Below, one piece after another: positions 32,288-43,570 of a DNA stretch of 64,000 nucleotides. The stretch spans positions 16,147,444 to 16,211,443 of the forward strand of contig CM067304.1 of assembly GCA_034231615.1 (NCBI GenBank), in the 5' to 3' direction. Within the stretch, counting starts at the first letter, position 1, and every line of letters starts with the position of its first letter. The translations under genes and the position numbers were made by a program. The notes beneath the pieces were generated by a model that saw nothing but the letters and a program-made list of their open reading frames with translations, did not search any database and was not told the DNA's origin. Source of the stretch: Meghimatium bilineatum (taxonomy: Eukaryota; Mollusca; Gastropoda; Stylommatophora; Philomycidae).

Positions 32288-33095
32288 TTCCCGTGAAAAT
32301 GTTCACATACTGATCAACTCCCCGCGCAACACACGTCTGCAACAAACCTTTATTGTTTTATATTCTCTGTAGTGAGTTTGTATTACATCCCGTTGTATGA
32401 GTTACTTTCCCGTCTTACAGGGTGAATAAAACTGCTTCTTTTCAGCCTTCCACTGGCTAGGTCATCGAATCTGGTCTTAATTTGATGTGCCGGCATGCTC
32501 TTGTATTTTTCTGCATGGATCATGGTTTTAGTGTCCTGTCTATATGGTAAGGAATTAATGTCTGCAATTTGTTTCCATTTACTTTATGGGAGAAGACTTC
32601 ATGGCATCTGTGATAAGGCGAAGAGCTTGATTTTGTACCTTGTCCAGAGCTTGTAGATGGGAATTGGCTGGTGAAACTGCTGTCTATCAGTATTCTAGCA
32701 TTGAACTAGTTGCACATGTATATACCTTCTTGAAGGTTGCCTAATTAACACTCTGTCAATTTCCTTAGGAGGGTAAGTTTCTTTCTTTCTTTTGCCTAAA
32801 TTCCTCAATATCGCCCTTCACGATCTTAAATAAGGCAAAAGCAAAAGAGATCAAACTGGGAAATGTGCGCATCAAAATAGAAGAGGAGTCGGTGTACTTT
32901 GGCATCACACATGATGGTGATGATGAATGCTATATGAGGCTCTTATCCTCCCTGTAATTGTAGATACAAGTATGTACCAATGGATCAGCAATCAGAGCAG
33001 TAAAGAATGAATGTGAGGTTTAAATAAAATATCAAGAAAAATAAAATGAGCCCACATGCCTACCAACTGGAATATTCTGCTCCAACTGCTCTGTA
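32288..33095 (+). repeat. Third copy of duplication unit, piece 2 (LINE RT fragments)
   Basis: Matches 5745-6575 and 23130-23955 at roughly 95% by eye, including the inverted RT fragment (32335-32780, minus) and the plus-strand YFGIT-containing piece (32820-32900). The 50 bp array and intervening sequence are absent. Confidence 0.8.
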
Positions 33096-33740
33096 GAAGT
33101 ATGGGCTCTAAATATTGCGGCAGAAATAATTAAAAACACAAAAAACCAATGGTAAGTTGTTTTTTTTTACTGATGTAATGTCTGTCCTACAAGCCCTTGA
33201 CTGATACACTGCTAGACCTGAAGGAAGCCATACGAGAAGTGAGCATCAAAAGTAGGGTAGTACTGCCATAAATACCTCCCCACTGTGGCCTACCAGGAAA
33301 TGAAGAGGCAGAAATGCTGACACAAAAATGGAGCAACACAGGAACAAAAATACCAAGAAATGACATGCTTAGAAAAGAGGATCCCCATCAAAGCTATCAG
33401 GAAAGTCGACAACTAAAAACAACTATCACTATCTTGGCAGAGCTGAGCATGTTATTATCTTCTGCAGCAAGATAGGACACAATACACTAAACAGCTACTT
33501 AAATAGACTAAGACTGGTTTCATCACCTCTGTGCCCATGTACACAGGCAGCACAGACAGCGGAACATATCCTGCAAGACTGCAATACACTAAACAAGTCA
33601 AGGATGGAACACTAGTCCACAGAGACGGATATCCACAGAAAGATGTATGGAAGCACTAAGGTGATTTCAAACACAGCAGCATTTATCAAGAAAACAGGAC
33701 TTGTTGCTTAGACATGTCAAACTTCGAACGAGAAGAAGAA
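33096..33740 (+). pseudogene. RNase H-type LINE C-terminus with (GAA) tail
   Basis: Reads PHCGLPGNEEAEMLTQKWSN (end of RNase H, with a frame break before it), then CPCTQAAQTAEHILQDCN, and ends tgtcaaacttcgaacg followed by agaagaagaag. This is a second subfamily of the LINE at 30427. Confidence 0.8.
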
Positions 33741-34440
33741 GTCCTACTCTTCTTCAATCTTTTACAAATGTATTCTTTATTAGATTGTTCTAGAATTTTT
33801 TAGTTTTCTTTTTCCATGTTGTTCCCACAAAAATACATGATTTGTCATGCTTCTTTCTGCTTATCTACTTGATGTTTTTATATCTGTTTCCAGCACCGTT
33901 GCTAGAGCACTCATCATACCATTCTCCTGGTTCCATGAGTTCTTTCAGTCTGAGGTTGGTAACGCTATTATATCTTGTCAAACATCGCCTGGGTGTTATC
34001 AGGGCCGAAAATGGAGCAAAGAATATAGACACTGAGTGCTTTCCATGCATGCCATACGAAGTAACTAAGAAGGTGGAGCTAGCTATTCCATTCTCTTCGT
34101 AGTGGATTTGGGAACTGCCGAATAAAATTACGCTCGTATGTTCATGGGAATGCAACAATGGAGCACCGGTACAAATAAGTAATAAAGAACCACTTTTGTC
34201 AGTGGTGAAACGGTAAATTTGTTTGGTTTATACATGTAACGAGACATGACCAGCTTTCAACATTTATTTTGCTAGGAACAGTCGAGGGTGGAGGGAGAAG
34301 AGGAGGTAAAACAAGAACATTTGAATTGGTAACATTAAAGAATGATCTGGGCGAGATTTTCTACATTTCTCGAATGTTTGAAGATATATATGTTTAGATT
34401 GCATTCTTTGCTAACGTCTCTAGTGTGGCACCCTTGCGAT
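33741..34440. other. Intergenic, no gene recognised
   Basis: Overlapping frames on both strands at 33842-34158 have no recognisable domain or signal peptide. Nothing else is seen. Confidence 0.5.
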
Positions 34441-35100
34441 ACTGACGGGTTATATGTATTATTATTATTACTATTATTATATAATGGTTAAAGTGACCAA
34501 GAAGCCATTCTGAAGAGAATGTGCCCGGCCAAAAAGCGCAGATATAGCAGAAAGCTTTACATAGAGATATAAAGCACTACATTCTGCTAATATACAGGAG
34601 CTTGAGAATGATCGCAGGCAAAGAAGAATGTCAAAACTTAGTTTGTATAAGCGGTTCTCAAAATGTGATCTGTGGAGGCATATGTAATCCTATCTCTTTC
34701 TTACACAAGTTGCATGCTTGCTATCCTCAGAAATTGTGAGAGATTTGTTCTTACTTTCTATGTGCAGTGAGGTGGTTTCACAGAGTTGTTTTTCATACCC
34801 AGGAGACTTCAGTTTTCGGTTTAATGAAATTCTTTTCTACGCAGGTAAATCTCAGAAGTCATGTGTTCTACACTGTCTTACACAGGTAGAGTTCAGCAGT
34901 CATATGTCCTTATCTTATTTAGCCAATATCTTATTTAGGTAGATCTCAACAGTTATATGGCTAGATTCTCTAAAACAGATATATCTCAGAAGCCATATGT
35001 GCTACAATCTCTTTCTTAACAGAGATATTTCAGCAATCATATGACCTTCAATAAAGCGCACAAAAGACATAAATTTGTGACTTGAGTGTACCACATATAT
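34441..35100. repeat. ATT microsatellite and degenerate 45-50 bp repeats
   Basis: tattattattatt run at 34456-34482. From about 34840 to 35050, gtagatctcag..gtcatatg-type blocks recur four to five times with heavy divergence. Confidence 0.55.
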
Positions 35101-35114
35101 ATTCAATCGCTCTC

Positions 35115-35990
35115 ATGGAAGCAGCAAACCACTGTGCCGACAGTATCGCCAATAGCACGTAACTCCATAGTCTAAAATCACAAGGGATCTCTGAAAAAAT
35201 TCACTTTGTAAATATGTCGCGAGCGTGATTCGAACTCGCAACCTCTAGTGCACAAAACAATGGATTAACCACCTCCGAGATTAAGTGTCTTTAGATCTCA
35301 TGCTATAGCAAACATGTTTGAATTAGGTTATTATGGGTTGGGGATTTAATAATTGATCAGTGAGATGTAATGACTTTCGCTAGCAAAAAAAGACATGTTT
35401 GATGTCTAACCCTCACCCAACGCACTCACTTGTGAAATTGAGGGAAAGTGAGGTTAGACATACACAAGATGAAAGGAAACACAAACATACCAATACAAGA
35501 AACAGACACATACACACTCGCACACTAAAAACTAAATCAAAATACGATTTGCTATTTAATGTCTTATATTTAGTTGAATATGGTATGTTATGACGCCATC
35601 TGTTAATAATGAATTGAAGAGTCGTCATTCACTTGAAAAACTATGTACTGGTAGCTTGGATAGAATTCATCTGTCAACACAATAATAGCTTGCATAGAAT
35701 TCATATGTCAACACAATCATAGCTTGCATAGAATTCATATGTCAACACAATCATAGCTTGCATAGAATTGATCTGTCAACACAATCATAGCTTGCATAGA
35801 ATTCATATGTCAACACAATCATAGCTTGCATAGAATTCATATGTCAACACAATCATAGCTTGCATAGAATTCATATGTCAACACAATCATAGCTTGCATA
35901 GAATTCATATGTCAACACAATCATAGCTTGCATAGAATTCATATGTCAACACAATCATAGCTTGTATAGAATTCATCTGTCAACACAATC
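35115..35990. repeat. Repeat cassette with tRNA-like head and 34 bp array
   Basis: Shared with 57460-58070. On the minus strand 35278-35215 has an A-box-like ggtggttaatccattg and a B-box-like gagttcgaatc, so a SINE head is likely. At 35648-35985 a 34 bp unit with core gaattcatatgtcaacacaa is repeated about ten times with exact spacing; the sister locus has only two units. Confidence 0.75.
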
Positions 35991-36049
35991 ATATCGTTAC
36001 AATATATGTACTTGGATTCAATACAGGTCAACAAACATTCAGCAATGGA

Positions 36050-36390
36050 GGAAGAGAAACATCAAGGTTAATTTGGAGAAATAACAAAACATCAAGTTTG
36101 AGGTGGTGGAAGAGAACAAAATTTCAAGTTTGAGGTGGTGGAAGAGAACAAAACATTCAAGTTTAACATGGAGGAAGATATCAAATCATAAAGTTTAAAA
36201 ATGGAGGAAGATAACACAGCATAAAGTTTAACTTGGACGAATATATCAAAACATCAAGTTTGACATGGAGAAAGATAACAAAACTCTGTCAAAAGTTTGA
36301 TATGATGAACGAAAACACAACATTTTAGGCCAAATGGCAAAATTTTAAATGGAGAAAGAGAACAAAATATCAAGTTAACATGGTTTTGTA
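36050..36390. repeat. Degenerate 32 bp minisatellite, same family as 7545-8230
   Basis: Units with core catcaagtttgacatggag and gaagataacaaaac, in the same position after the attcatctgtcaacac lead as in copies A and B. Confidence 0.8.
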
Positions 36391-36599
36391 ATAGAATTAC
36401 AGTACGGGATTTTCCTACAGTACTACCCGCCTGCCGGCTAACTCCCAACACGTAATAATCTACTCGCATTCCACTGCTAATATCTATATGTATTACAATG
36501 TAGCGTCCAATGTGTCTTACAACTATTTTCCGGTACAAGTTTTATCCCCTTACCGTAACTTATATTTCTCTAGGTAGATCAAGGAATAGGGTAATAAAG

Positions 36600-36690
36600 T
36601 TTTGCTAATACTTAGTAATACACATTATGACAAACACACAAATCGACGTTTCGACCAAAAGGCCTTTATCAAGACAAACAATTATAACAA
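36600..36690 (+). repeat. Interspersed repeat with gacgtttcgaccaaaaggcc motif
   Basis: Same motif as 13695-13740 (inverted); a related form is seen at 40480-40505 (tgtttcgattaagaag then tcttcatcagg). Confidence 0.5.
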
Positions 36691-36734
36691 AATTAAAACA
36701 TTTAACAGAAAGCGAACAGTAATGACATCGACAG

Positions 36735-38760
36735 TCACATTAGTATCGGCATATTTCTGTGTGGGAAATGTGAATTTCTATTTTGAGTATTCATTGTTTT
36801 AATGTTTCTGCAAAGTCGTCCCCTGTTTCTGTATTGATTCTGTCCATGTTTAGTATAATGAGCTCCAGGTAAAAGTCCTCCCATTGAGCATTGAGGAAGT
36901 TGAATGTGAATTTCGTGTTTAGATAGTTGATTTTTTGTCTTGTCTGTATGGTTATTTTTATAGGGATGTGGTCCGAACCTGATTCCTCCAATAGGTTCCA
37001 TCCGTCAGCCTGCAGACTGGGTGACTATAGTGAGACTGCAGACTATAGTGAGGTCTATTGCAGTCTCGTCCTTTCACGTCAGAGTTTATCCTGGTTGGAG
37101 ATCCATCGTTTAGTATTATCAGGCTGTTGTTTTCAAACATTTCAACCATCAGACTTCCGGATATTTCACTGTTATGACAGCCCAACATCTGGTGGTGAGC
37201 GTTGAAATCCCCAACCAGGACACATTTTTTTGAGATTTTGGACAAGATTTCTGCAATGTCATTTGTGATGTTCCCCCCCTGGGGAAATATGTGTTGATTA
37301 TACTGAGGTTTAATTTGGGACATTCCGTCGATCGTTGGATTAATCATTTAACATGGTAAAGTCCAGACCGATTTGTGTAAGAGAAGTCAGTTCATTCCAA
37401 TTCATTTTTCATTCAAATAAAACAATAAATATCCATACTATCCAAGAACTGCACAGAATAGCTTTGAACAGACAGAATTGGAGAGATCTGACCTCTGCCC
37501 TATGCGCTAAATGAAATGAATGAATGAATGAATGAATAAATACTGAGGTTTTCAGGGCTGCTTTCTACGATTATTGATAGGCTTTCCATGCTATTAGTGT
37601 TAATTTTTTCCCAATGTAAAACTTTGAATATTTCGTGAAAGCTGCTTCTCCTCTTCTGTCGTCCCTGTCATTCCTTATGGCATTGTATCCAGGGAAGCTA
37701 AGTTTCTGGCCACTGTTGAGCCTTGTTTCTTGGATGCCATAGATAAAGTTTTCCTCTTTGTATTCTGCCATAATTGTTGCCAGATTTTGTTTGGCGCTCC
37801 TGCAATTCCATTGAATGAGTCTCATTTTTGATTGATCCATTTTCGTTTTCTTATTTGCTGTAGATAGTGTTTATGGGATAATTAAAGTTTTAGGTTTTGG
37901 TTTCCTTGATCCTTTTAGCTTGCGCTCTGGTTACTCTGCCAGATTGTTCGGTTGTAGAGTCTTGGTATTTTTGTTTGTCGATAATTTTCTTCAGTAGTTG
38001 TTTTATTTCGGCCGTTTCTTGATTTACATTTAGTATCTATCTTCCTATGTATTTTTTGCCTCTTCCCATTATCCTTTTCTCTGTTCTTCTTAAATTTTAT
38101 TTTCTTGGTGGCTAGATTCAATTGCCTTGATCAAGATTTCTGTCTTTCTTGATTTCGCAGAATTTGGCTATGTCTTTTCTATTTTTATGGATATTTTTTG
38201 TAGTTTGTCATCCTGTTGCTCTTTACGATAAGCTAATATTCTACTCTTATTTGATGGGGCAGGGATGTGATCTTTTGTTTTTTACTTTGTACATTATTAG
38301 CGACTTTCTTTCCTTCTGTGTTGTTTCCGATGGTAATTATAATGTATTATCTGCATTTTATTATTCCACGGATGGTGGCTTTTCCTATTATAGAGGTCAT
38401 CAGTTCCTTTATTGGATTTATATGGTAGGACCTTCAGTGACGCTTCCTGTCCTCCTATTTGAGTGATTTTAATTTTTATCTGATCTGAACTTCGGTCTTT
38501 ACTTCTTTTGGTTTCTCGGTATCTTGGTCTAGTGTCAGCCTTTGACTTTGAGTTAGCCGTTTGTGGTGCCTTTTCCTGTGCTAGTTCCTTGATAGCATCG
38601 GCAAAGGACTTGTTTATATTCTGTGACATTTTAACTTTACATGATGGCTCTTATCCCTGGGTTTCCGTTCTTGACACGTGTTCTCGGGCCTTCGAATTCA
38701 CACAACTATTCTATGTTGAAACTCTCACTTTTTCTATCTTCTATTTCTAACTGTCGAACA
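36735..38760 (-). pseudogene. I/Jockey-like LINE 5' half (ORF1 region and endonuclease), inverted
   Basis: Minus-strand pieces, 5' to 3': an ORF1-like frame (38629-38297, basic, starting MSQNINKSFADAIKELAQ), a lysine-rich frame (38121-37915), then the endonuclease N-terminus (37840-37571: MRLIQWNCRSAK, IQETRL), a middle part (37347-36958: VLVGDFNAHHQMLG) and the C-terminal SGSDHIPIKI motif near 36978. All four APE motif regions are visible, but frames are broken and no RT follows on this strand. A 229 bp foreign insertion splits the endonuclease. The rest of this LINE type lies on the plus strand at 38985. Confidence 0.8.
37312..37540 (+). mobile_element. Nested LINE 3' end with (TGAA)n tail and 11 bp TSD
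   Basis: Flanked by perfect direct repeats tactgaggttt (37301-37311 and 37541-37551). It reads ELHRIALNRQNWRDLTSALC and ends in a run of tgaa. A short, strongly 5'-truncated LINE insertion into the older endonuclease fragment. Confidence 0.85.
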
Positions 38761-38984
38761 CTTTTATCTGGTACTATTAATGTCTATCGTTTCTGATTGA
38801 TAAACTATTACACTTGAGTCTTCTAATTCTATTTCCTAAATAAGAAGTATGCTACTTACACGACTATCACGCTATCACTTCATATTTATCACAACCACAA
38901 TCACTACCTAATATCTACCAATATTCCTAGGCTATACGCTCTTTACCAACCGCTTACACTTCTATCTAAAGCTTATATTAACTA
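38761..38984. other. Junction sequence between inverted LINE halves
   Basis: AT-rich with no coding similarity recognised. It may be 5' UTR of the inverted half or host DNA. Confidence 0.4.
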
Positions 38985-40243
38985 TGCATACCTGATAGCT
39001 AATCCTGGACCACAGCAGAAGGGGCATGAACATATTCAGATACATAAAAGGAAGCGACTGGGGAGCAGACACGCGAACAATGTTAACATTCTACAAAGCC
39101 TTTATAAGAAGTAAAATGGAGTATGCAAGCATTGTCTAAGTTTCGTTCGCACCATTAAATACCAAAAAGCTGGATACAATTCAAAGCAAAACCCTAACAA
39201 TAATAGTCGGGGTACCACTAGGTACATCAGAAGAAGCGCTTCAAGTAGTCAAAGTATCCTACCCTTAGGGCTAGTTACTCCTAGGTATCCTATCCTAGGG
39301 CTCAGAAAAAAGAATTAAGGCTCAATTACTAGGCTATTATAGGAAATGACAGCACGCATTCAGCCTACAAATCTTTCTATGAAGATATCGTCTAGGAAAA
39401 CTACGAGCTAACAAAACCACGATTCCCAGCAGGATGGGGCACAAATCAGGAAAAACAACAACTTCCAGACATCTGGGACCTGGTAACAACTAGGCTAAAC
39501 TACCGAGTGAAATATCCACCGCGGGAACTAGTAAAACCAATAATCGACTTACGATTATCTGAAACATTTTCCAAGAAATTGAAATGTACAAAATACAGAC
39601 TAGATAATCAAACATATTAACGAAAATAACCAAAACCATCTAAAAATATATACAAATGGGTAATAAAGGGATAACAGTACTACGGGAGCAGGTGTGGTAA
39701 TTACATACAAAATTAAAATGCTGTACATACTGCCAAACGAAATATCAATATTCTCCGCCGAACTTATATCTGTTCTAAAAGCAATAGACCTGGTAGGAGA
39801 GAACCCGCCCGAACAGATAAACAGTTCTAACAGATTTACTATCTTCAGCACAGGCGCTGCAACTAAAGAAAGATAGTGAACGACCCGACCTGGTGGAATA
39901 AATACTCCGCCAAAAGCACAGCCTTGCACAACAAAGGCAAACAGTTAGCTATAATGTGGATTCAGGCTTATTTGGGTATAGCGGGGAATGAGCTGACCGA
40001 TAGTGAAGCTAAAGCAGGAAGATAAAAAAAATAAAAACAGAAGAAACTCAAAATCCGAAACTAAATCCATTATTAGGAGGGGAATCAACCAAGAATGAAC
40101 ACAAACATGGACAAACAGCTCAAAGGGCAGACATGCATTTCCCCTACTTAAAGAACCCACAAGAAGACCCCCAAATGCAAGACCAGCTGAAAATACCTAC
40201 AAAGAAGAAATACCTAAAACTGAGACTGAACTGCATGGTTTAA
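38985..40243 (+). pseudogene. I/Jockey-like LINE 3' half (RT thumb and RNase H)
   Basis: Reads FRYIKGSDWGADTRTMLTFY and KLDTIQSKTLTIIVGVPLGT (RT thumb), KPRFPAGWGT further on, then an RNase H domain in pieces: AELISVLKAIDLV (39760-39800) and, in another frame, LGIAGNELTDSEAKAG (39974-40020). Many stops. Confidence 0.8.
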
Positions 40244-40411
40244 AATAAACGGACCGATATGCGGGAAATACTGTGAGGTTAACTCCATAGAATCAAAATA
40301 AACGGACCGATATGCGGGAAATACTGTGAGGTTAACTCCATAGAATCAAAATAAACGGACCGATATGCGGGAAATACTGTGAGGTTAACTCCATAGAATC
40401 AAAATGAACGG
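40244..40411. repeat. 53 bp tandem repeat, three units
   Basis: The core cggaccgatatgcgggaaat repeats with exact 53 bp spacing (ggaccg at 40251, 40304, 40357). It derives from the LINE 3' sequence (reads KINGPICGKYCEVNS). Confidence 0.95.
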
Positions 40412-40680
40412 AAATAAGTATAAGTGTTACCAAGCTAAGTATAAAACACCCTAACAACGAGACACAGTGACAGATGATGTTTCGATTAAGAAGTCTTCAT
40501 CAGGACGCAAACAAGCAACAGATAATGGATATTACAAACAAACAATCATAGTGTAAGAAGAGCAAATGAAGATGGTAGGAGAGATCAGATTAGAGAGAGA
40601 GAGAGAGGGGGGGGGAATTAAGAGAGATAGAGATAGAGAGAAAGAGAATAGGTAAATACGGCAAGAAAATGTTTACAAAA
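40412..40680. repeat. Interspersed repeat end and GA-rich tract
   Basis: The tcttcatcagg motif lies near 40494-40504; a gaga/gggg low-complexity tract is at 40595-40645. No gene. Confidence 0.5.
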
Positions 40681-40879
40681 AGACATATTCCCTCTTGTAG
40701 TACGAATACGGATGTCATATGTTTGTGTTACTGAGGATACTTCAATACTTGTAAGGAATGTTTGTTGTTGTTTTAATAGTCTTTGTCTCGATTGGTCCGT
40801 TCTCAGTGACTTGAGTACACAGTTTGAATGTTTTGACAAAATCACATCTTTTATTGGACATGCGGTTAGTTATGTGCGG

Positions 40880-40950
40880 AGAAAACCCGTTTACTGAAGT
40901 TGCCAGGCCATTCGGTGCCGTTAGAACGGACTGGTTCAATCCCCGCTAGT
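40880..40950 (+). mobile_element. tRNA-like SINE fragment
   Basis: A tRNA-like arm ends in the B-box-like ctggttcaatccccgc. The A-box region is weak. Upstream open frames at 40690-40940 are unassigned. Confidence 0.4.
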
Positions 40951-41164
40951 CTCAAGAATTTTTAATTTATCCTATTGCTTCCTACTCGAATTTACTTGAA
41001 GAAAGAATGGAACATATACGGGCAATGTTAATATGTATGCCGACTTATAAATGTGAGTAGTTTAAAGAATAGATAAGTATATGGCGTCATGTAACAAGAA
41101 AATGAAAATGTATAGAAACAGACACAGAAAAAGATAAAATATAGAAACAGACACAGAAAAAGAT

Positions 41165-41290
41165 AAAACAACGATTGATTTATGTATATATATATATATA
41201 TATATATGAGGGTATATATGGGAGTATATATATATATATGTAGGTGGAGATATATACGTATATATATATATATATATATATATATGCAAA
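41165..41290. repeat. TA-rich microsatellite cluster
   Basis: Three TA runs separated by gggtatatatgggag-like and aggtggagatat interruptions. Confidence 0.9.
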
Positions 41291-41518
41291 GGTGTGTATG
41301 TATAACGGTATGCGAGTGCAGATGATGGATAATATGCAGAAAATCACGTAACAAATCCGAAAGTTACATAAGCGGAAGAATGAACAGAAAGTAAATCAGG
41401 AACGAAAGCAATACAACTTAAGTTACTGAATAAAAGAATTAAGTATTTGCTTTTTTACATGAAATAAATTTTAAATATGTACATGTAAATATATTTATAT
41501 TAACTGTACATATTTTAC

Positions 41519-41631
<113 letters not shown>

Positions 41632-41740
41632 GAACTCCAAATAATAATGAGCAAATAAAATTAATTAATTAATTATTAAAAATAGAAAAATATATAAAAC
41701 ATTTTTCAAAAAATATTCCCTCCACAGGTACTTCACTACT

Positions 41741-41828
41741 TCTCCACTACTACTTACACTACTACTTACACTACTACTTACACTACTACTTACACTACTA
41801 CGTACCATCCACTACTTACACTCCTTAG
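41741..41828. repeat. 12 bp tandem repeat
   Basis: Unit tactacttacac repeats with 12 bp spacing from 41752. Confidence 0.9.
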
Positions 41829-42165
41829 AGTGGCCGTAAAGCAACATACGGAGACATATCAGAGTCAATCAACATTAGGTATCTCAGGTGGAGAGCGGTG
41901 AAACACCAACTCAAGATCCCAAGCACCATTCTAAAATTTAAAAAAGTCTTCTTAGGACTACACCCACTACACCCTAACCCCCGATTTATTTATTGTCGTT
42001 ATCAGGACTTTCAGACCATACCCCAAGTCTAACCACCAGAACCCATGTCATTCAACCACAATGTACGCCCTGATATAGCCAAAGGAAAACCATTCCAAGG
42101 TTGAAAGAGCATGTCTTACTTCAGAAAGACAAATGCATCAGCTAACAAACGAAAAACAAGATGCA
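41829..42165. other. No gene recognised
   Basis: Moderately complex sequence without long frames or known repeats. Confidence 0.4.
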
Positions 42166-42171
42166 TGGGCG

Positions 42172-43570
42172 AGTGCCATTCTGTCAGATAAATGCCTTTA
42201 TGTTTCTTATTAAAGCTTAACACTGATCTAAAGGGTCTCGTCCATGTAGTGCTAGTGTGAACGAGAAAAGTATCACTATAATTAAAAGACACATACCAAT
42301 GTCTCGAGTTTACAGAAAGGACCACGTATCCCTGTGATCTGGTATACAATAATAAGCCAGCACATCCTTAAAAAAGCGAAATTTGCACCGGGCATTGCTC
42401 ATGCAACATCTGGGTAATCCATCACCGCATGTGTCGTAGTCATCACGGCAACGCCGACTACGATTCTTAAGACAAAAAGACAACAGATGTTCATGTGTTA
42501 TAAATATATATAAAAATGTGTTTATAATTTGTTTAATGGAATTGCAAGCAGACACATAATCGCACAGCTTCTTGCACCAGGTCATGAAGCCTTAGGAATA
42601 TAGATCATGGGAAAGGACAAATACGACACGCCGTTCCAAATCAGGCCCGCAAGCTAGGATTTTGGTCCGTCAGAATCATTTTAAATCATCATATGCATTG
42701 ATTTATATATTTTAGGAGATTTATATATTCAACACACACCTAGACAACAATAGGGAAGGAATAGATGGATACAATGGCCATTTTGACGACACACGAAACA
42801 AGCTAAACGACAATGGACACACACTGATAAATACAAATATGCAACATAACCTTTTTATAGCAACTACCTTCTCTAAACACAGACAGTCACAAGTATACAC
42901 ATGGTATAAGTGGAACATTCTTGAATGTAAAAGCCAGATAGACTTTATCCTCACAAAAAGAAGCAGACGACGTAAACAACAGACGCATGTGTCATACCTA
43001 ACATGAATACAGACACCGACCGTAAAGTAGTAATAATCACAGTCAAAACAAACAGATAGAAAAACAAGCCCCCCCCCCAAAAAATGAGCATAGACCCAAG
43101 GCCAACTAAATTGGCATAAAGTGGATGAGCGAGACACACAAAAACAATATATCTAGAAAGTTATTGGGATATTAAAAAAGCTACCGAATAATACACAACA
43201 AAAAAGAGAAGAATGCTGTCTCTTTAAGAACAACATCGTAAAGGCAGCAGGAACTATATGTGGATATAAAAAACGCATATGGACACAACACCAAAGATAA
43301 GAGTCTCGTGGACAGATGATTTAAAGAGCACGAAAAAAAAAGAAATAAAAATATAAGAAATGGGTAGTAAACAAAAGGGAAGAGGAATACTCATCATGTA
43401 GAAGAGAATCACCAGAGCTGCAAATCTGAAAGTGTTGCAAAAATATGTCAAAAGTCTTGATAACGATAGAAATAATGCAGCAATGAAATTCTACAAGAAA
43501 ATACAAAATATAAAAAACAAAAAAAGATTTATGAGACAACCGAAATCATAAACGACGAACTCGTTAACAG
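42172..43570. repeat. Paralogous segment 1 (ICK exon plus LINE), pairs with 60262-61672
   Basis: Same order in both: 3' flank, ICK exon, acceptor, about 250 bp of intron, then a LINE truncated at the same GDFNAH position. Flanks are about 85% alike by eye. The shared LINE truncation shows that the duplication followed LINE insertion. Confidence 0.8.

Noticed and set aside
33842..34158. Overlapping frames on both strands (86 and 97 codons)
   Set aside because: No domain, no conserved partner, no splice context that I could support.
35648..35985. Regular 34 bp repeats considered as a CRISPR-like array
   Set aside because: Units are contiguous without unique spacers and the sequence is animal. 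It is a plain minisatellite.
41028..41354. 108-codon minus frame with repeated Ile-Tyr
   Set aside because: TA microsatellite translation.
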